A stretch of DNA of 64,000 bases from assembly GCF_031846415.1 (NCBI RefSeq), contig NZ_JAVRHT010000006.1, forward strand, positions 1 to 64,000, written 5' to 3'. Position 1 is the first letter of the stretch. Each line of letters opens with the position of its first letter. A program made the translations under genes and the position numbers. The DNA comes from Rubrivirga litoralis (GTDB lineage: Bacteria > Bacteroidota > Rhodothermia > Rhodothermales > Rubricoccaceae). Of the stretch, positions 16,605 through 24,728 are shown one piece after another. The notes below the pieces were generated by a model that made no database searches, was not told the origin of the DNA, and worked only from the letters and a program-made list of their open reading frames with translations.

Positions 16605-18163
16605 GCGAGCACCCCGTCGGTGCGCGCGTGCGCCGCCCCGCCCGCTGTGGCGGGGGCGGGGCGGTCGAGCCGGTACGCCCGCCGTGGGAGGTCGTAGGCG
16701 AGCGCGCGGCCGACCTCACGGGCCTCGGACAGCCCGAGCTGGTGGCGGGCGACGAGCCGCCCGAGGTAGTGGGCGTCGACGCGCCGGGCAAGGTCGTGGC
16801 GGGCGGGGATCGAGCAGAACGCGCGCGTGTCGTCGTTGAACCCGGCCGTGTTGTAGAACCCGGCCGTCTCGGTCGTCCGCTCGCGGTAGCGGAGCATGCC
16901 CTCGACCGAGTCGTGGAACCACCATGCCGGCCCGAGGACGAGGCCCGGGTAGTAGCCGGCGAGCGGGGCGAGCTCGCGGGCGTAAGTGCTCTCGTCGAGC
17001 GTGAACGCGATCAGGCGGAACGGCGGCCGCCCCGCCCCGTCCGCGGCCGCCGTGTCGCGGTCCGTCCCGCCCGCGAACTCGGAGAGGAGCGGGCGGAGCG
17101 CGCGCGTGAACTCCGTGGCGACGGGGATGTCGGCGCCCTTGTCCGCGCCGAACCGCTCGAACAGGGGCCGGTCGTGGTTGCGGAGGGCGCCGACGTGGAG
17201 CTGCATCACGAGCCCGTCGTCGGCGCTCATCTCGGCGAACGCCATGAGCATGTGGGCCGTGAACGCCGCCTCGTCCTCGGCCGTCGCCGCCCCGCCCAGG
17301 GCGCGCGCGAAGACCGCGTCGCGCTCGGCCTCCGGGAGCCAGCCCGTCCGCGCCGTCTCGGCGCCGTGGTCCGTGGCGACGGCCCCGAGCGCGGCGAAGT
17401 CGGCGCGGCGCCGGCGGAGCGCGGCGGCGAACGAGTCGTAGTCCTCGATCGCCCCGCCCGCGAGTTCTCCAAGCCGCTGGACGTGGTCGGACCACCCCGC
17501 CCGCGCGATCTGGACGAGCGCGTCGGGCCGGAACGTCGGGATCACGCGGCGAGCGCCTGCGCTACCGTCGGCGGCGCCGTTGGGCGGGGTGGGGCGGTTC
17601 CAGTCGTCGGCATCGAGCGCCCGGTGGTGCTCCAGCGCGCTAGAGGCCGCGTCGGTCGTTGCGAGCGTCTCGATCCCGAACCGCTCGAACAGAACGCGCG
17701 GCCGGTACTCGGGCGAGGCCAGGCGCTCGGCGATTTGGTCGTAGATCCGGTCCGCCGTGTCGGCGCTCGGGGCGACTTCGACGCTGAACAGCTCGTGGAG
17801 CTCGTACTCCATCCACGCCCGCGTGGGCGTCCCGGCGAACGCGTGCCAGTGGGCGCAGAACAGGCGCCACACCTCGCGGGGGGCGACGTCAGCGCGCGAG
17901 CCGTCGGCGCGGGGGACGCCGAGCGCGTCGAGCGGGACGCCCTGGCTGTGGAGCATCCGGAACACGTAGTGGTCCGGCGTGATGAGGAGCTCGGCCGGCT
18001 CGGGGAACGGGCGGTCCTCGGCGAGCAGCGCCGGGTCGACGTGGCCGTGCGGGCTCACGATGGGGAGCCCGGCCGTCTCGTCGTAGACGGCGCGCGCGGC
18101 GTCCCGCTCCGCCCGATCAGGTGGGAAAAAGCGGTCGGGGTGGAGACGGAGGGCGTCAGCCAC
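16601..18163 (-). CDS. uxaC: Glucuronate isomerase
   Basis: UxaC converts D-glucuronate to D-fructuronate (and galacturonate to tagaturonate). It belongs to the amidohydrolase superfamily: metal-binding SPHGHVDP near residue 50 corresponds to the HCHLDP of E. coli UxaC, followed by LLITPDHYVFRMLHSQGV. Further conserved blocks are LFCAHWHAF, FGIETLATTDAASS and VMQLHVGALRNHD. It is about 50 residues longer than E. coli UxaC (470) because of Gly/Ala-rich loops. I chose GTG 18163 (VADALRLHPDRFF); a TTG at 18187 is an alternative and lies next to an operator-like sequence. First gene of the leftward operon, divergent from lacI. Confidence 0.9.
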   Translation of the reverse strand: MADALRLHPDRFFPPDRAERDAARAVYDETAGLPIVSPHGHVDPALLAEDRPFPEPAELLITPDHYVFRMLHSQGVPLDALGVPRADGSRADVAPREVWRLFCAHWHAFAGTPTRAWMEYELHELFSVEVAPSADTADRIYDQIAERLASPEYRPRVLFERFGIETLATTDAASSALEHHRALDADDWNRPTPPNGAADGSAGARRVIPTFRPDALVQIARAGWSDHVQRLGELAGGAIEDYDSFAAALRRRRADFAALGAVATDHGAETARTGWLPEAERDAVFARALGGAATAEDEAAFTAHMLMAFAEMSADDGLVMQLHVGALRNHDRPLFERFGADKGADIPVATEFTRALRPLLSEFAGGTDRDTAAADGAGRPPFRLIAFTLDESTYARELAPLAGYYPGLVLGPAWWFHDSVEGMLRYRERTTETAGFYNTAGFNDDTRAFCSIPARHDLARRVDAHYLGRLVARHQLGLSEAREVGRALAYDLPRRAYRLDRPAPATAGGAAHARTDGVLA

Positions 18164-18189
18164 GGGTGGGGCGGCGGATGGGGACAACT

Positions 18190-18200
18190 TGACGGTTTCA
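18190..18200 (-). promoter_or_regulatory. Operator-like TGAAACCGTCA upstream of uxaC
   Basis: On the leftward strand the sequence TGAAACCGTCA lies just before the uxaC start region. It resembles TGAAACGTTCA found before lacI and before the TonB receptor gene, especially in the TGAAAC half. It is a weak match, so it is a candidate site only. Confidence 0.35.
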
Positions 18201-18337
18201 ACTTTCTGACATGACGCGCCGTCCTGTTCAATCTGGGAGCGGGGTGGCGGGCCAGGGCCACCGCAAGGGTAAGGACAGTCCAGAGGGAATACGAGCCCAG
18301 GCTTCAAAAAATCCCTTCCGAGGCCGCCCGTCTTTCC

Positions 18338-18366
18338 TTGACACGTCTCGGCCGCGCGTCTATCCT
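18338..18366 (+). promoter_or_regulatory. Sigma70-like promoter of lacI
   Basis: TTGACA (18338-18343), a 17-bp spacer, and TATCCT (18361-18366) form a good sigma70-type promoter reading toward the regulator gene. The predicted start point near 18373 gives a leader of about 55 nt that contains the operator at 18414. Confidence 0.5.
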
Positions 18367-18413
18367 CCGATTGAAATCCGAGGCGACATCGTCCGGCTGA
18401 TTCTCTCAAAACC

Positions 18414-18424
18414 TGAAACGTTCA
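18414..18424 (+). promoter_or_regulatory. LacI-family operator TGAAACGTTCA
   Basis: A near-palindrome with the central CG typical of LacI-family operators. The identical 11-mer occurs at 27328-27338 upstream of the TonB receptor gene, and a perfect palindromic relative TGAACGTTCA at 27454-27463. Here it ends 3 bp before the lacI ATG, so binding would block transcription elongation or translation start: probable autoregulation. Confidence 0.6.
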
Positions 18425-18427
18425 AGC

Positions 18428-19477
18428 ATGGCCAAGCGTGTGACCGTCCTCGACGTGGCCGAGGCCGCCGGCGTCTCCACGGGGACCGTCTCGGCGGTCA
18501 TCAACGCCCGGAGCTCGGTCCGCGACACGACGCGGCAGCAGGTGATGGACGCGATCCGGGACCTCGAGTACCGCCTGCCGCGGTCCTCCCCGCTCGCGCG
18601 CCGCGCGTCCGAGGACGGGGCCGAGCGGCCGCGGAGCGTCGGCGTCATCATCAAGGAGGCCGACAACCCGTTCTACGCCGACGTGCTGCTCGGCGTCCGG
18701 GCCGCGTTGGAGGAGAGCGGGGCGCACCTCCTGCTCGGGACGTCGGAGGGCAGCTTCGAGGAGGAGGGCCGGCTGATCCAGGCGTTCCGCGAGCGCCACG
18801 CCGACGGCGTCATCGTGGCGCCGGTCCTGGACGAGCACGTCGACCTTTCGCACCTGTTCACGCTCCGGCGGACCGGGTTCCCCTTCGTCCTGCTCGGCGA
18901 CGTCCACGGGCTCCAGGCCGCGAGCGTGACGGTCGACAACGTCAAGGCGTCGAAGGCGGCCGTGCGGCATCTGATCGAGGGCGGGCACGAGCGGATCGTT
19001 CACGTCTCGGGGCCGCAGTACTCGCAGCACAGCCGGGACCGCGTGGCCGGCGTCAAGGAGGCGTTCAGCGAGTCGCCGCTCCAGTTCCACGACGACGTCG
19101 TGGTCCCCGGCGGCGCGCGCCTGGAAGACGGCTACCGCGTGGCGCTCGACGTGTTCGGCGGCGACGCGGGGCGGGGCGGCGAGCGGCCCACGGCCATCAC
19201 CTGCTTCAACGACCTCGTCGCGATGGGCGCGCTCCGGGCGCTCGCCGAGCTCGGCCTGAGCGTGCCCGGCGACGTCTCGGTCGTCGGCTACGACGACATC
19301 CAGATGGCGGCCTACCTCGCCACCCCGCTCACGACCGTCCGCGTGCCGACGCGCGAGATGGGCCGGCGCGCCGCCGCCCTCCTCGACCTCCAGCTTTCGT
19401 CGGACGCGCCCGCCCCGCCCGAGCGCGTGGTCCTCGACGCCGAGCTCGTCGAGCGGGCCTCGACCCGTTCTCTGTAG
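18428..19477 (+). CDS. LacI-family transcriptional regulator of the polyuronate locus
   Basis: A 349-residue repressor. The N-terminal helix-turn-helix is textbook: VTVLDVAEAAGVSTGTVSAVIN (about residues 4-25), followed by the hinge helix region around YRLPRSSPLARRA. A periplasmic-binding-protein-like sensor domain follows, with VGVIIKEADNPFYADVLLGV, GVIVAPV, VTVDNVKAS and the C-terminal VVGYDDIQMAAYLATPLTTV. It is divergently placed between the uxaC and kduI operons, and operator-like sequences lie beside its own start, at uxaC and at the TonB receptor gene. The likely inducer is a pathway intermediate such as KDG or a uronate; this is inference. Confidence 0.92.
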   Translation: MAKRVTVLDVAEAAGVSTGTVSAVINARSSVRDTTRQQVMDAIRDLEYRLPRSSPLARRASEDGAERPRSVGVIIKEADNPFYADVLLGVRAALEESGAHLLLGTSEGSFEEEGRLIQAFRERHADGVIVAPVLDEHVDLSHLFTLRRTGFPFVLLGDVHGLQAASVTVDNVKASKAAVRHLIEGGHERIVHVSGPQYSQHSRDRVAGVKEAFSESPLQFHDDVVVPGGARLEDGYRVALDVFGGDAGRGGERPTAITCFNDLVAMGALRALAELGLSVPGDVSVVGYDDIQMAAYLATPLTTVRVPTREMGRRAAALLDLQLSSDAPAPPERVVLDAELVERASTRSL

Positions 19478-19591
19478 CCGCTCGTCCCGTTTCATTCGCC
19501 TGTTCGGTCTTCGGCGCTCGCGGCACGCCCGCATCGGTCGAGGCGGCGAGTGACCAGTAATCCGCGACGTTCTCCCTACCCCGCCCCTTCT

Positions 19592-20434
19592 GTGCCCACC
19601 TCCTACGAATCCCGCTACGCCGCCAGCCCCGACGCCGTCAAGGCGTACGACACCCAGCGCTTGAGGGACGAGTTCCTCATCCCGGACCTCATGACCGAGG
19701 GCGAGATCCGCCTGACGTACACGCACTACGACCGCTTTGTCGCGGGCGGGGCGGTCCCGACGGGCTCGGCCCTGACGCTCGAGGCCATCGACCCGCTCAA
19801 GGCGGACTTCTTCCTGGAGCGCCGCGAGCTCGGCGTCATCAACGTGGGCGGGGCGGGGACCGTCACGGTCGACGGCGAGGCCTACGCCATCGGCCACAAG
19901 GAGGCGCTCTACGTTGGGCGCGGCGCCCGCGACGTCTCGTTCGCCAGCGACGCCGCCGACCGCCCCGCCCGGTTCTACCTCAACTCGGCGCCGGCGCACG
20001 CGGCCTACCCGACGAAAAAGGTGACGGCCGACGACGCCGAGGTCGTCGAGGCCGGCGCGGCGGAGACGAGCAACAAGCGAACGATCCGCAAGCTCCTCGT
20101 GTCGAGCGTGGTCGACGTGTGCCAGCTCCAGATGGGGATGACCGAGCTGGCCTCGGGGAGCGTCTGGAACACGATGCCGGCCCACACCCACGACCGCCGG
20201 ATGGAGGTCTACTTCTACTTCGACGTGGCCGAGGGCCAAGCCGTGTGCCACTTTATGGGGCCGCCGGACGAGACGCGCCACCTGTGGGTCCACGACCAGC
20301 AGGCCGTGATCTCGCCGCCGTGGTCGGTCCACGCCGGTGCCGGCACGGGCAGCTACACGTTCATCTGGGGCATGGCCGGCGAGAACCTGGACTACGGCGA
20401 CATGGACGTCGTGGACGTCGCCGACCTCCGCTAG
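19592..20434 (+). CDS. kduI: 5-keto-4-deoxyuronate isomerase
   Basis: KduI isomerises 5-keto-4-deoxyuronate (DKI) to 2,5-diketo-3-deoxygluconate after unsaturated uronates are released by GH88 or lyases. From GTG 19592 the protein is 280 residues, matching E. coli KduI (278); an upstream GTG at 19550 would add 14 unrelated residues. Conserved sequence includes YDTQRLRDEFLI at the start, the zinc-binding cupin block PAHTHDRRMEVYFYFD, and SPPWSVHAGAGTGSYTFIWGMAGEN at the end. It overlaps the next gene by one base. It is unusual as a companion to PL6 alginate lyase, since alginate monomers normally go through DEH reductase. Confidence 0.93.
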   Translation: MPTSYESRYAASPDAVKAYDTQRLRDEFLIPDLMTEGEIRLTYTHYDRFVAGGAVPTGSALTLEAIDPLKADFFLERRELGVINVGGAGTVTVDGEAYAIGHKEALYVGRGARDVSFASDAADRPARFYLNSAPAHAAYPTKKVTADDAEVVEAGAAETSNKRTIRKLLVSSVVDVCQLQMGMTELASGSVWNTMPAHTHDRRMEVYFYFDVAEGQAVCHFMGPPDETRHLWVHDQQAVISPPWSVHAGAGTGSYTFIWGMAGENLDYGDMDVVDVADLR

Positions 20435-21642
20435 TGCGCCCGCCCCGCCCCGCCCTCCTGGTTGCCCTCGGGCTCTTCGTCGTCGCCTCCGCGTCGGCGC
20501 AGGGGGTGCGTGGGGACGGGCGGGGCGGGGTGGAGGCCGTCCGAGAGCGCGTCCGCGACGGCGACGCCGCGCTCCGGCCGGCGTACGAGCGCCTTCTGGC
20601 GGAGGCCGACGAGGCGGTCGGCACGGCGTTCGCCTCGATTTTGGACAAGGACGCGACGGCGCCGAGCGGGGACCCGCAGGACTACTACAGCCTGGCCCCC
20701 TACTGGTGGCCCGACCCAGACACGCCGGACGGGCTCCCCTACGTCCGCCGCGACGGCGAGCGGAACCCCGAGGCGCGGGCGCTCGATGACCGGGCGCTCT
20801 CGGCTGTCCTCGACGCGGTCCCGACGCTCGCGTGGGCGTGGTACTTCTCGGGCGACGACCGCTACGCCGCCAAGGCCGGCGACCTGCTCCGCCTCTGGTT
20901 CGTGGACCCCGCCACGCGGATGAACCCCAACCTCACGTATGCCCAGGGCATCCGGGGCCGGAGCGACGGGCGGAAGTTCGGGATCATCGAGACGTCGGAG
21001 ATGCCTGAGGTCGTCGACGCTCTCGCCGTGCTCAAGACGGGTCCCGCCCTCTCGGCTGCCGACTGGGGCGGGGTCGACGCTTGGCTCGCCGACTATCTCG
21101 TCTGGCTCCGCACGAGCGAGCTTGGGATCGCGGAGTCGAACTGGCTCAACAACCACGCGACGGCCTACGACGCCCAGGTCGCGGCGATCGCGCTGTACCT
21201 AGGCCAGGACGAGACTGCCCGCGAGGTGCTGGCGGCGTTCCCCGCGCGCCGGATCGACCGCCAGATCGAGCCGGGTGGCATCCAGCCCCAGGAGGCCGCG
21301 CGGACGAAGTCGTTCGGGTACTCGGCCTCCAACCTCCTCCACGCCTTCAATGCCGCGGCGCTCGCGCCGCGCGTCGGCGTCGACCTGTTCGGTTACGAGT
21401 CGGTCGAGGGCCGGAGCCTGCGCCGCGCGCTCGACTACCTCGTCCCCGTCGTGGAGGGCCGAGACAACTGGGCGTTCCCCCAGCTCCCGAACGCCTGGGA
21501 CGACGGCGAACGGCGGCTCGCCGCGCTCCTCCGCCGGGCGGCCCTTGCCTACGACGCGCCGGCCTACGAGGCCGCCCGCGAGCGGCTCGACCCGGACCCG
21601 ACTGCCCGCTACCACTTGCTGTTTCCCCACCCCGCCCGATGA
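20434..21642 (+). CDS. Secreted alginate-lyase-family protein (PF05426 type)
   Basis: A 402-residue exported protein with signal peptide ending VASASAQG. The alpha/alpha-barrel Alginate_lyase domain is seen in YYSLAPYWWPDPDTPDGLPY, LNPNLTYAQ-like text (MNPNLTYAQGIRG), and the active-site-like NWLNNHATAYDAQ with Asn-Asn-His (about residues 233-240). RTKSFGYSASNLLHAF supplies the conserved Tyr/Ser block. The family includes PL5 and PL38 lyases acting on alginate or beta-glucuronan-type polymers. It starts with GTG overlapping the kduI stop and ends overlapping the next ATG. A paralogue at 39739-40968 shares all these blocks. Confidence 0.78.
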   Translation: MRPPRPALLVALGLFVVASASAQGVRGDGRGGVEAVRERVRDGDAALRPAYERLLAEADEAVGTAFASILDKDATAPSGDPQDYYSLAPYWWPDPDTPDGLPYVRRDGERNPEARALDDRALSAVLDAVPTLAWAWYFSGDDRYAAKAGDLLRLWFVDPATRMNPNLTYAQGIRGRSDGRKFGIIETSEMPEVVDALAVLKTGPALSAADWGGVDAWLADYLVWLRTSELGIAESNWLNNHATAYDAQVAAIALYLGQDETAREVLAAFPARRIDRQIEPGGIQPQEAARTKSFGYSASNLLHAFNAAALAPRVGVDLFGYESVEGRSLRRALDYLVPVVEGRDNWAFPQLPNAWDDGERRLAALLRRAALAYDAPAYEAARERLDPDPTARYHLLFPHPAR

Positions 21643-22430
21643 GCACGACCCTCTTTGACCTGACCGGCACGCGCGCGCTCGTGACCGGCGCCACACACGG
21701 GCTCGGCATGGCCATGGCGCGCGGGCTCGGGCGGGCCGGCGCCACGCTGGTCATCAACGGGCACTCGTCGCAGGAGAAGATCGACCGGGCCGTCGAGAGC
21801 TACGGCGAGGACGGCATCGAGGCGCACGGCTACCTGTTCGACGTCACGAAATCCGACGAGGTCGAGGCCGCCGTCGAGCGGATCGAGTCCGAGGTCGGAC
21901 CCATCGACATCCTGGTCAACAACGCGGCCGTGATCGACCGCGTCCCGCTCCTCGACATGAGCGTCGAGGCGTGGGAGAAGGTCGTCGGCACGGACCTCAC
22001 GGGCGTGTTCGTGATGACGCAGCCCGTGGCCCGCCGGATGGTCGAGCGGGGCGGCGGCAAGGTCGTCAACATCTGCTCGATGATGAGCGAGCTCGGCCGC
22101 GACTCGGTCGGCGCCTACGCCGCCGCGAAGGGCGGGCTCAAGATGCTCACGCAGTCGATGGCGACCGAGTGGGGCCGCCACAACATCCAGGTCAACGGGA
22201 TCGGGCCGGGCTACTTCGCCACGACCCAGACCGCCCCGCTCCGCGAGCCGGGCCACCCGTTCAACGAGTGGATCGTGAGCCGCACGCCGGCCGGCCGCTG
22301 GGGCGACCCGAGCGACTTGCAGGGCGCCGCCGTCTTTCTCGCCTCTGCCGCGAGCGACTTCGTGACCGGCCACGTCCTCTACGTCGACGGCGGCATCCTT
22401 GCCACGATCGGCCGCCCCCAAGACGCATGA
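21639..22430 (+). CDS. SDR oxidoreductase, KduD/gluconate-5-dehydrogenase type
   Basis: A 263-residue classical SDR. It shows TGATHGLGMAMA for cofactor binding (about residues 16-27), NNAAV near residue 90, ICSMMSELG with the catalytic Ser, and YAAAKGG (Tyr-Lys). The sequence is close to 2-deoxy-D-gluconate 3-dehydrogenase (KduD) and gluconate 5-dehydrogenase. Its position right after kduI suggests the KduD reaction, reducing 2,5-diketo-3-deoxygluconate to KDG. DEH reductase activity, as in alginate users, is an equally good alternative and would let one enzyme serve both branches. It is coupled to both neighbours by ATGA overlaps. Confidence 0.82.
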   Translation: MSTTLFDLTGTRALVTGATHGLGMAMARGLGRAGATLVINGHSSQEKIDRAVESYGEDGIEAHGYLFDVTKSDEVEAAVERIESEVGPIDILVNNAAVIDRVPLLDMSVEAWEKVVGTDLTGVFVMTQPVARRMVERGGGKVVNICSMMSELGRDSVGAYAAAKGGLKMLTQSMATEWGRHNIQVNGIGPGYFATTQTAPLREPGHPFNEWIVSRTPAGRWGDPSDLQGAAVFLASAASDFVTGHVLYVDGGILATIGRPQDA

Positions 22431-24715
22431 CGCTCCGCCCCGCCCCACTCCTCTTCGCTCTCACGTTGCTCCTCGCCGCCGCCCCGCCCGTCGCGGCGCA
22501 GGGCGGGGCGGCGCAGGTGTCCCTCCGCGTGGAAAATCCGGCCGCGACCGAGCGGCCGGACGAGATCGTAAGCGTCGACTGGGAGGCGTTGCAGCGCCGG
22601 CTCCCCGCGGCCCGCGCCGGGCGCGTCCGCGTGCTCGACGCCGAGGGCGGGGAGGCGCCGTCGCAAGTCCTCGATGACGACGGCGACGGGACGCCGGACG
22701 CGCTCCTGTTTCTCGCCCCCTTCTGGCCCGGCCAGGCGCGCACGTTCACGGTCGAGGCCGCCCCGCCCGCGCCCGTCGAGGCGCGCGCGCACGTCCTGCG
22801 CGACGCCCGGCGCGACGACCTCGCCTGGGAAAACGACCGCGTCGCCTTCCGCACGTACGGCGCCGGCCTGAGCGCGCTCGAAGACCTCGTCAGCAGCGGC
22901 GTCGACGTGTGGACCAAGCGGACCGACGCCCTCGTGGCCGACCGCTGGTACGCCGAGGGCGACTACCACACCGACACCGGCGAGGGCGCCGACTTTTTCT
23001 CGGTCGGCCGCTCGCTCGGCGCCGGCGGAACCGCCGTCTGGGCGGGCGGCGCGCTCCACCCCGCCCCCAACTTTACCGCCCACCGGATCCTGGCCGACGG
23101 CCCGCTCCGCGCCGTCGCCGAACTCACGTACCCGACCTGGGACGCCGCCGGGCGCGCGGTGACCGAAACGCGCCGGATCACGGTCGACGCCGGGCAGCCG
23201 GTCTACCGGCAGGAGAGCGTATTCGAGTCCGACGGCGAGGCGCCGCTTCAGACGGTCGTCGGGCTCGTCCACCGCCCTGGCATGGTCACGTCGACGCGCG
23301 GGGCGGGGCGGTGGACGTGGCTGAGCGGCTGGGGGCCGGTCGGCAACGAGGGCCACGGCGACCTGGGCACGGCCGTCCTGGTCCGCACAGACCGCGTGGC
23401 GGAGCACGCCGAGGCCGAGGACCACAGCCTGCTCGTGACCGAGGCCGAGCCGGGCACGCCGTTCGTCGCCTACGTCGGGGCGGGGTGGACGGCGAACGAC
23501 GTGGGCGGGGTGGAAGAGTGGTGGGCGACGCTCGACGACGCCGCCGAGCGGCTGGCGCACCCGCTCCGCGTCTCGTTCCCCGACGACGCCCTCGACGCCC
23601 AGGCTGCGCTCGACGCCGCCGCCGAGCGGCTGCGGCCGTTCCTCGACCGCCCCGCCCGCGCGGACGAGATCCCGCGCTCGATCGACGCCGACGGCGCGCT
23701 CGACGTGTCGCCCTCGCGCGAGTGGACGAGCGGGTTCTACGCCGGCACGCTCTGGGAGCTCTACGACGCCACCGGCGACCCGGCCTTTGAGGACGCGGCG
23801 CGCCGGTGGACCGCCGTCGTCGAGCCCGAGAAGACGAACGCGGGGACGCACGACATGGGCTTCAAGATCTACCCCACGGCCGGCGCCGGCCTCCGCCTGA
23901 CGGGCGACGACGACTACCGCGACGTCGTGGTCGAGGCGGCCGAGACGCTCCTGACGCGGTTCGACGCGAACGTGGGCGCCACGCGCTCGTGGGACTGGGG
24001 GAACTGGAAATTCCCGGTCATCATCGACAACATGATGAACCTGGAGCTGCTCTACGCCGCTTCCGAGCTGACGGGCGACGACAAGTTTGCCCGCGCCGCG
24101 ACCGAGCACGCGCGGACGACTCTAGCCAACCACTTCCGTCCCGACGACTCCTCGTACCACGTCGTCCAGTACGACTCGCTGGGCGGGGAGGTGCTCTACA
24201 AGGGCACGCACCAGGGGTTCAGCGACGCGTCCGCGTGGAGCCGGGGCCAAGCGTGGGGGCTCTACGGGTTCGCGATGGCCTACCGCAAGAGCGGGGAGGC
24301 TGACTTTCTCGCCCAGGCCCAGCGCATCGCCGACTACGTCCTGGCGCACCCGCAGCTCCCGGGCGACGGCGTCCCGTACTGGGACTTCGACGCGCCGGCC
24401 CTCCCCGACGAGCCGCGCGACGCCTCGGCCGCCGCCGTCCTCGCGTCGGGGCTGTACGAGCTGGCCGGGTTCGTGCCCGAGCCCGAGCGCGGGCGCTACG
24501 TGGCCGCCGCCGACCGCATCCTGACCAGCCTCGCGACCGACTACCGCGTCGCCGACGACTACGACCAGCCGTTCCTGCTCGACCACAGCGTGGGCAGCGT
24601 GCCCGACCAGTTCGAGGTCGACGTCCCCATCGTCTACGCCGACTACTACTACGTCGAGGCCCTCCAGCGCCGGCTGCGCCTCGACGAGGGCCGCCCCGCC
24701 CTCGGCGCCCGCTGA
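22427..24715 (+). CDS. DUF4861 - GH88 unsaturated uronyl hydrolase fusion
   Basis: A 762-residue exported two-domain protein (signal peptide ending PPVAAQG). Residues 30-400 form a DUF4861-type domain (VSLRVENPAATERPDEIVSVDW, GRWTWLSGWGPVGNEGHGDLGTA). Residues 420-750 are a GH88 alpha6/alpha6 barrel: WTSGFYAGTLWELY, HDMGFKIYP with Asp about 476, and IDNMMNLELLY with Asp about 534, corresponding to the two catalytic Asp of UGL (88 and 149). ASAWSRGQAWGLYGF and the DASAAAVLASGLYEL end are diagnostic. It would hydrate unsaturated uronyl oligosaccharides to free DKI for KduI. The domain fusion is typical of Bacteroidota polysaccharide loci. Confidence 0.87.
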   Translation: MTLRPAPLLFALTLLLAAAPPVAAQGGAAQVSLRVENPAATERPDEIVSVDWEALQRRLPAARAGRVRVLDAEGGEAPSQVLDDDGDGTPDALLFLAPFWPGQARTFTVEAAPPAPVEARAHVLRDARRDDLAWENDRVAFRTYGAGLSALEDLVSSGVDVWTKRTDALVADRWYAEGDYHTDTGEGADFFSVGRSLGAGGTAVWAGGALHPAPNFTAHRILADGPLRAVAELTYPTWDAAGRAVTETRRITVDAGQPVYRQESVFESDGEAPLQTVVGLVHRPGMVTSTRGAGRWTWLSGWGPVGNEGHGDLGTAVLVRTDRVAEHAEAEDHSLLVTEAEPGTPFVAYVGAGWTANDVGGVEEWWATLDDAAERLAHPLRVSFPDDALDAQAALDAAAERLRPFLDRPARADEIPRSIDADGALDVSPSREWTSGFYAGTLWELYDATGDPAFEDAARRWTAVVEPEKTNAGTHDMGFKIYPTAGAGLRLTGDDDYRDVVVEAAETLLTRFDANVGATRSWDWGNWKFPVIIDNMMNLELLYAASELTGDDKFARAATEHARTTLANHFRPDDSSYHVVQYDSLGGEVLYKGTHQGFSDASAWSRGQAWGLYGFAMAYRKSGEADFLAQAQRIADYVLAHPQLPGDGVPYWDFDAPALPDEPRDASAAAVLASGLYELAGFVPEPERGRYVAAADRILTSLATDYRVADDYDQPFLLDHSVGSVPDQFEVDVPIVYADYYYVEALQRRLRLDEGRPALGAR

Positions 24716-24728
24716 TCCCACCCCGCCC

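Noticed and set aside
19550..19591. Upstream GTG start for kduI
   Set aside because: It adds residues with no similarity to KduI. The start at 19592 gives the normal family length.
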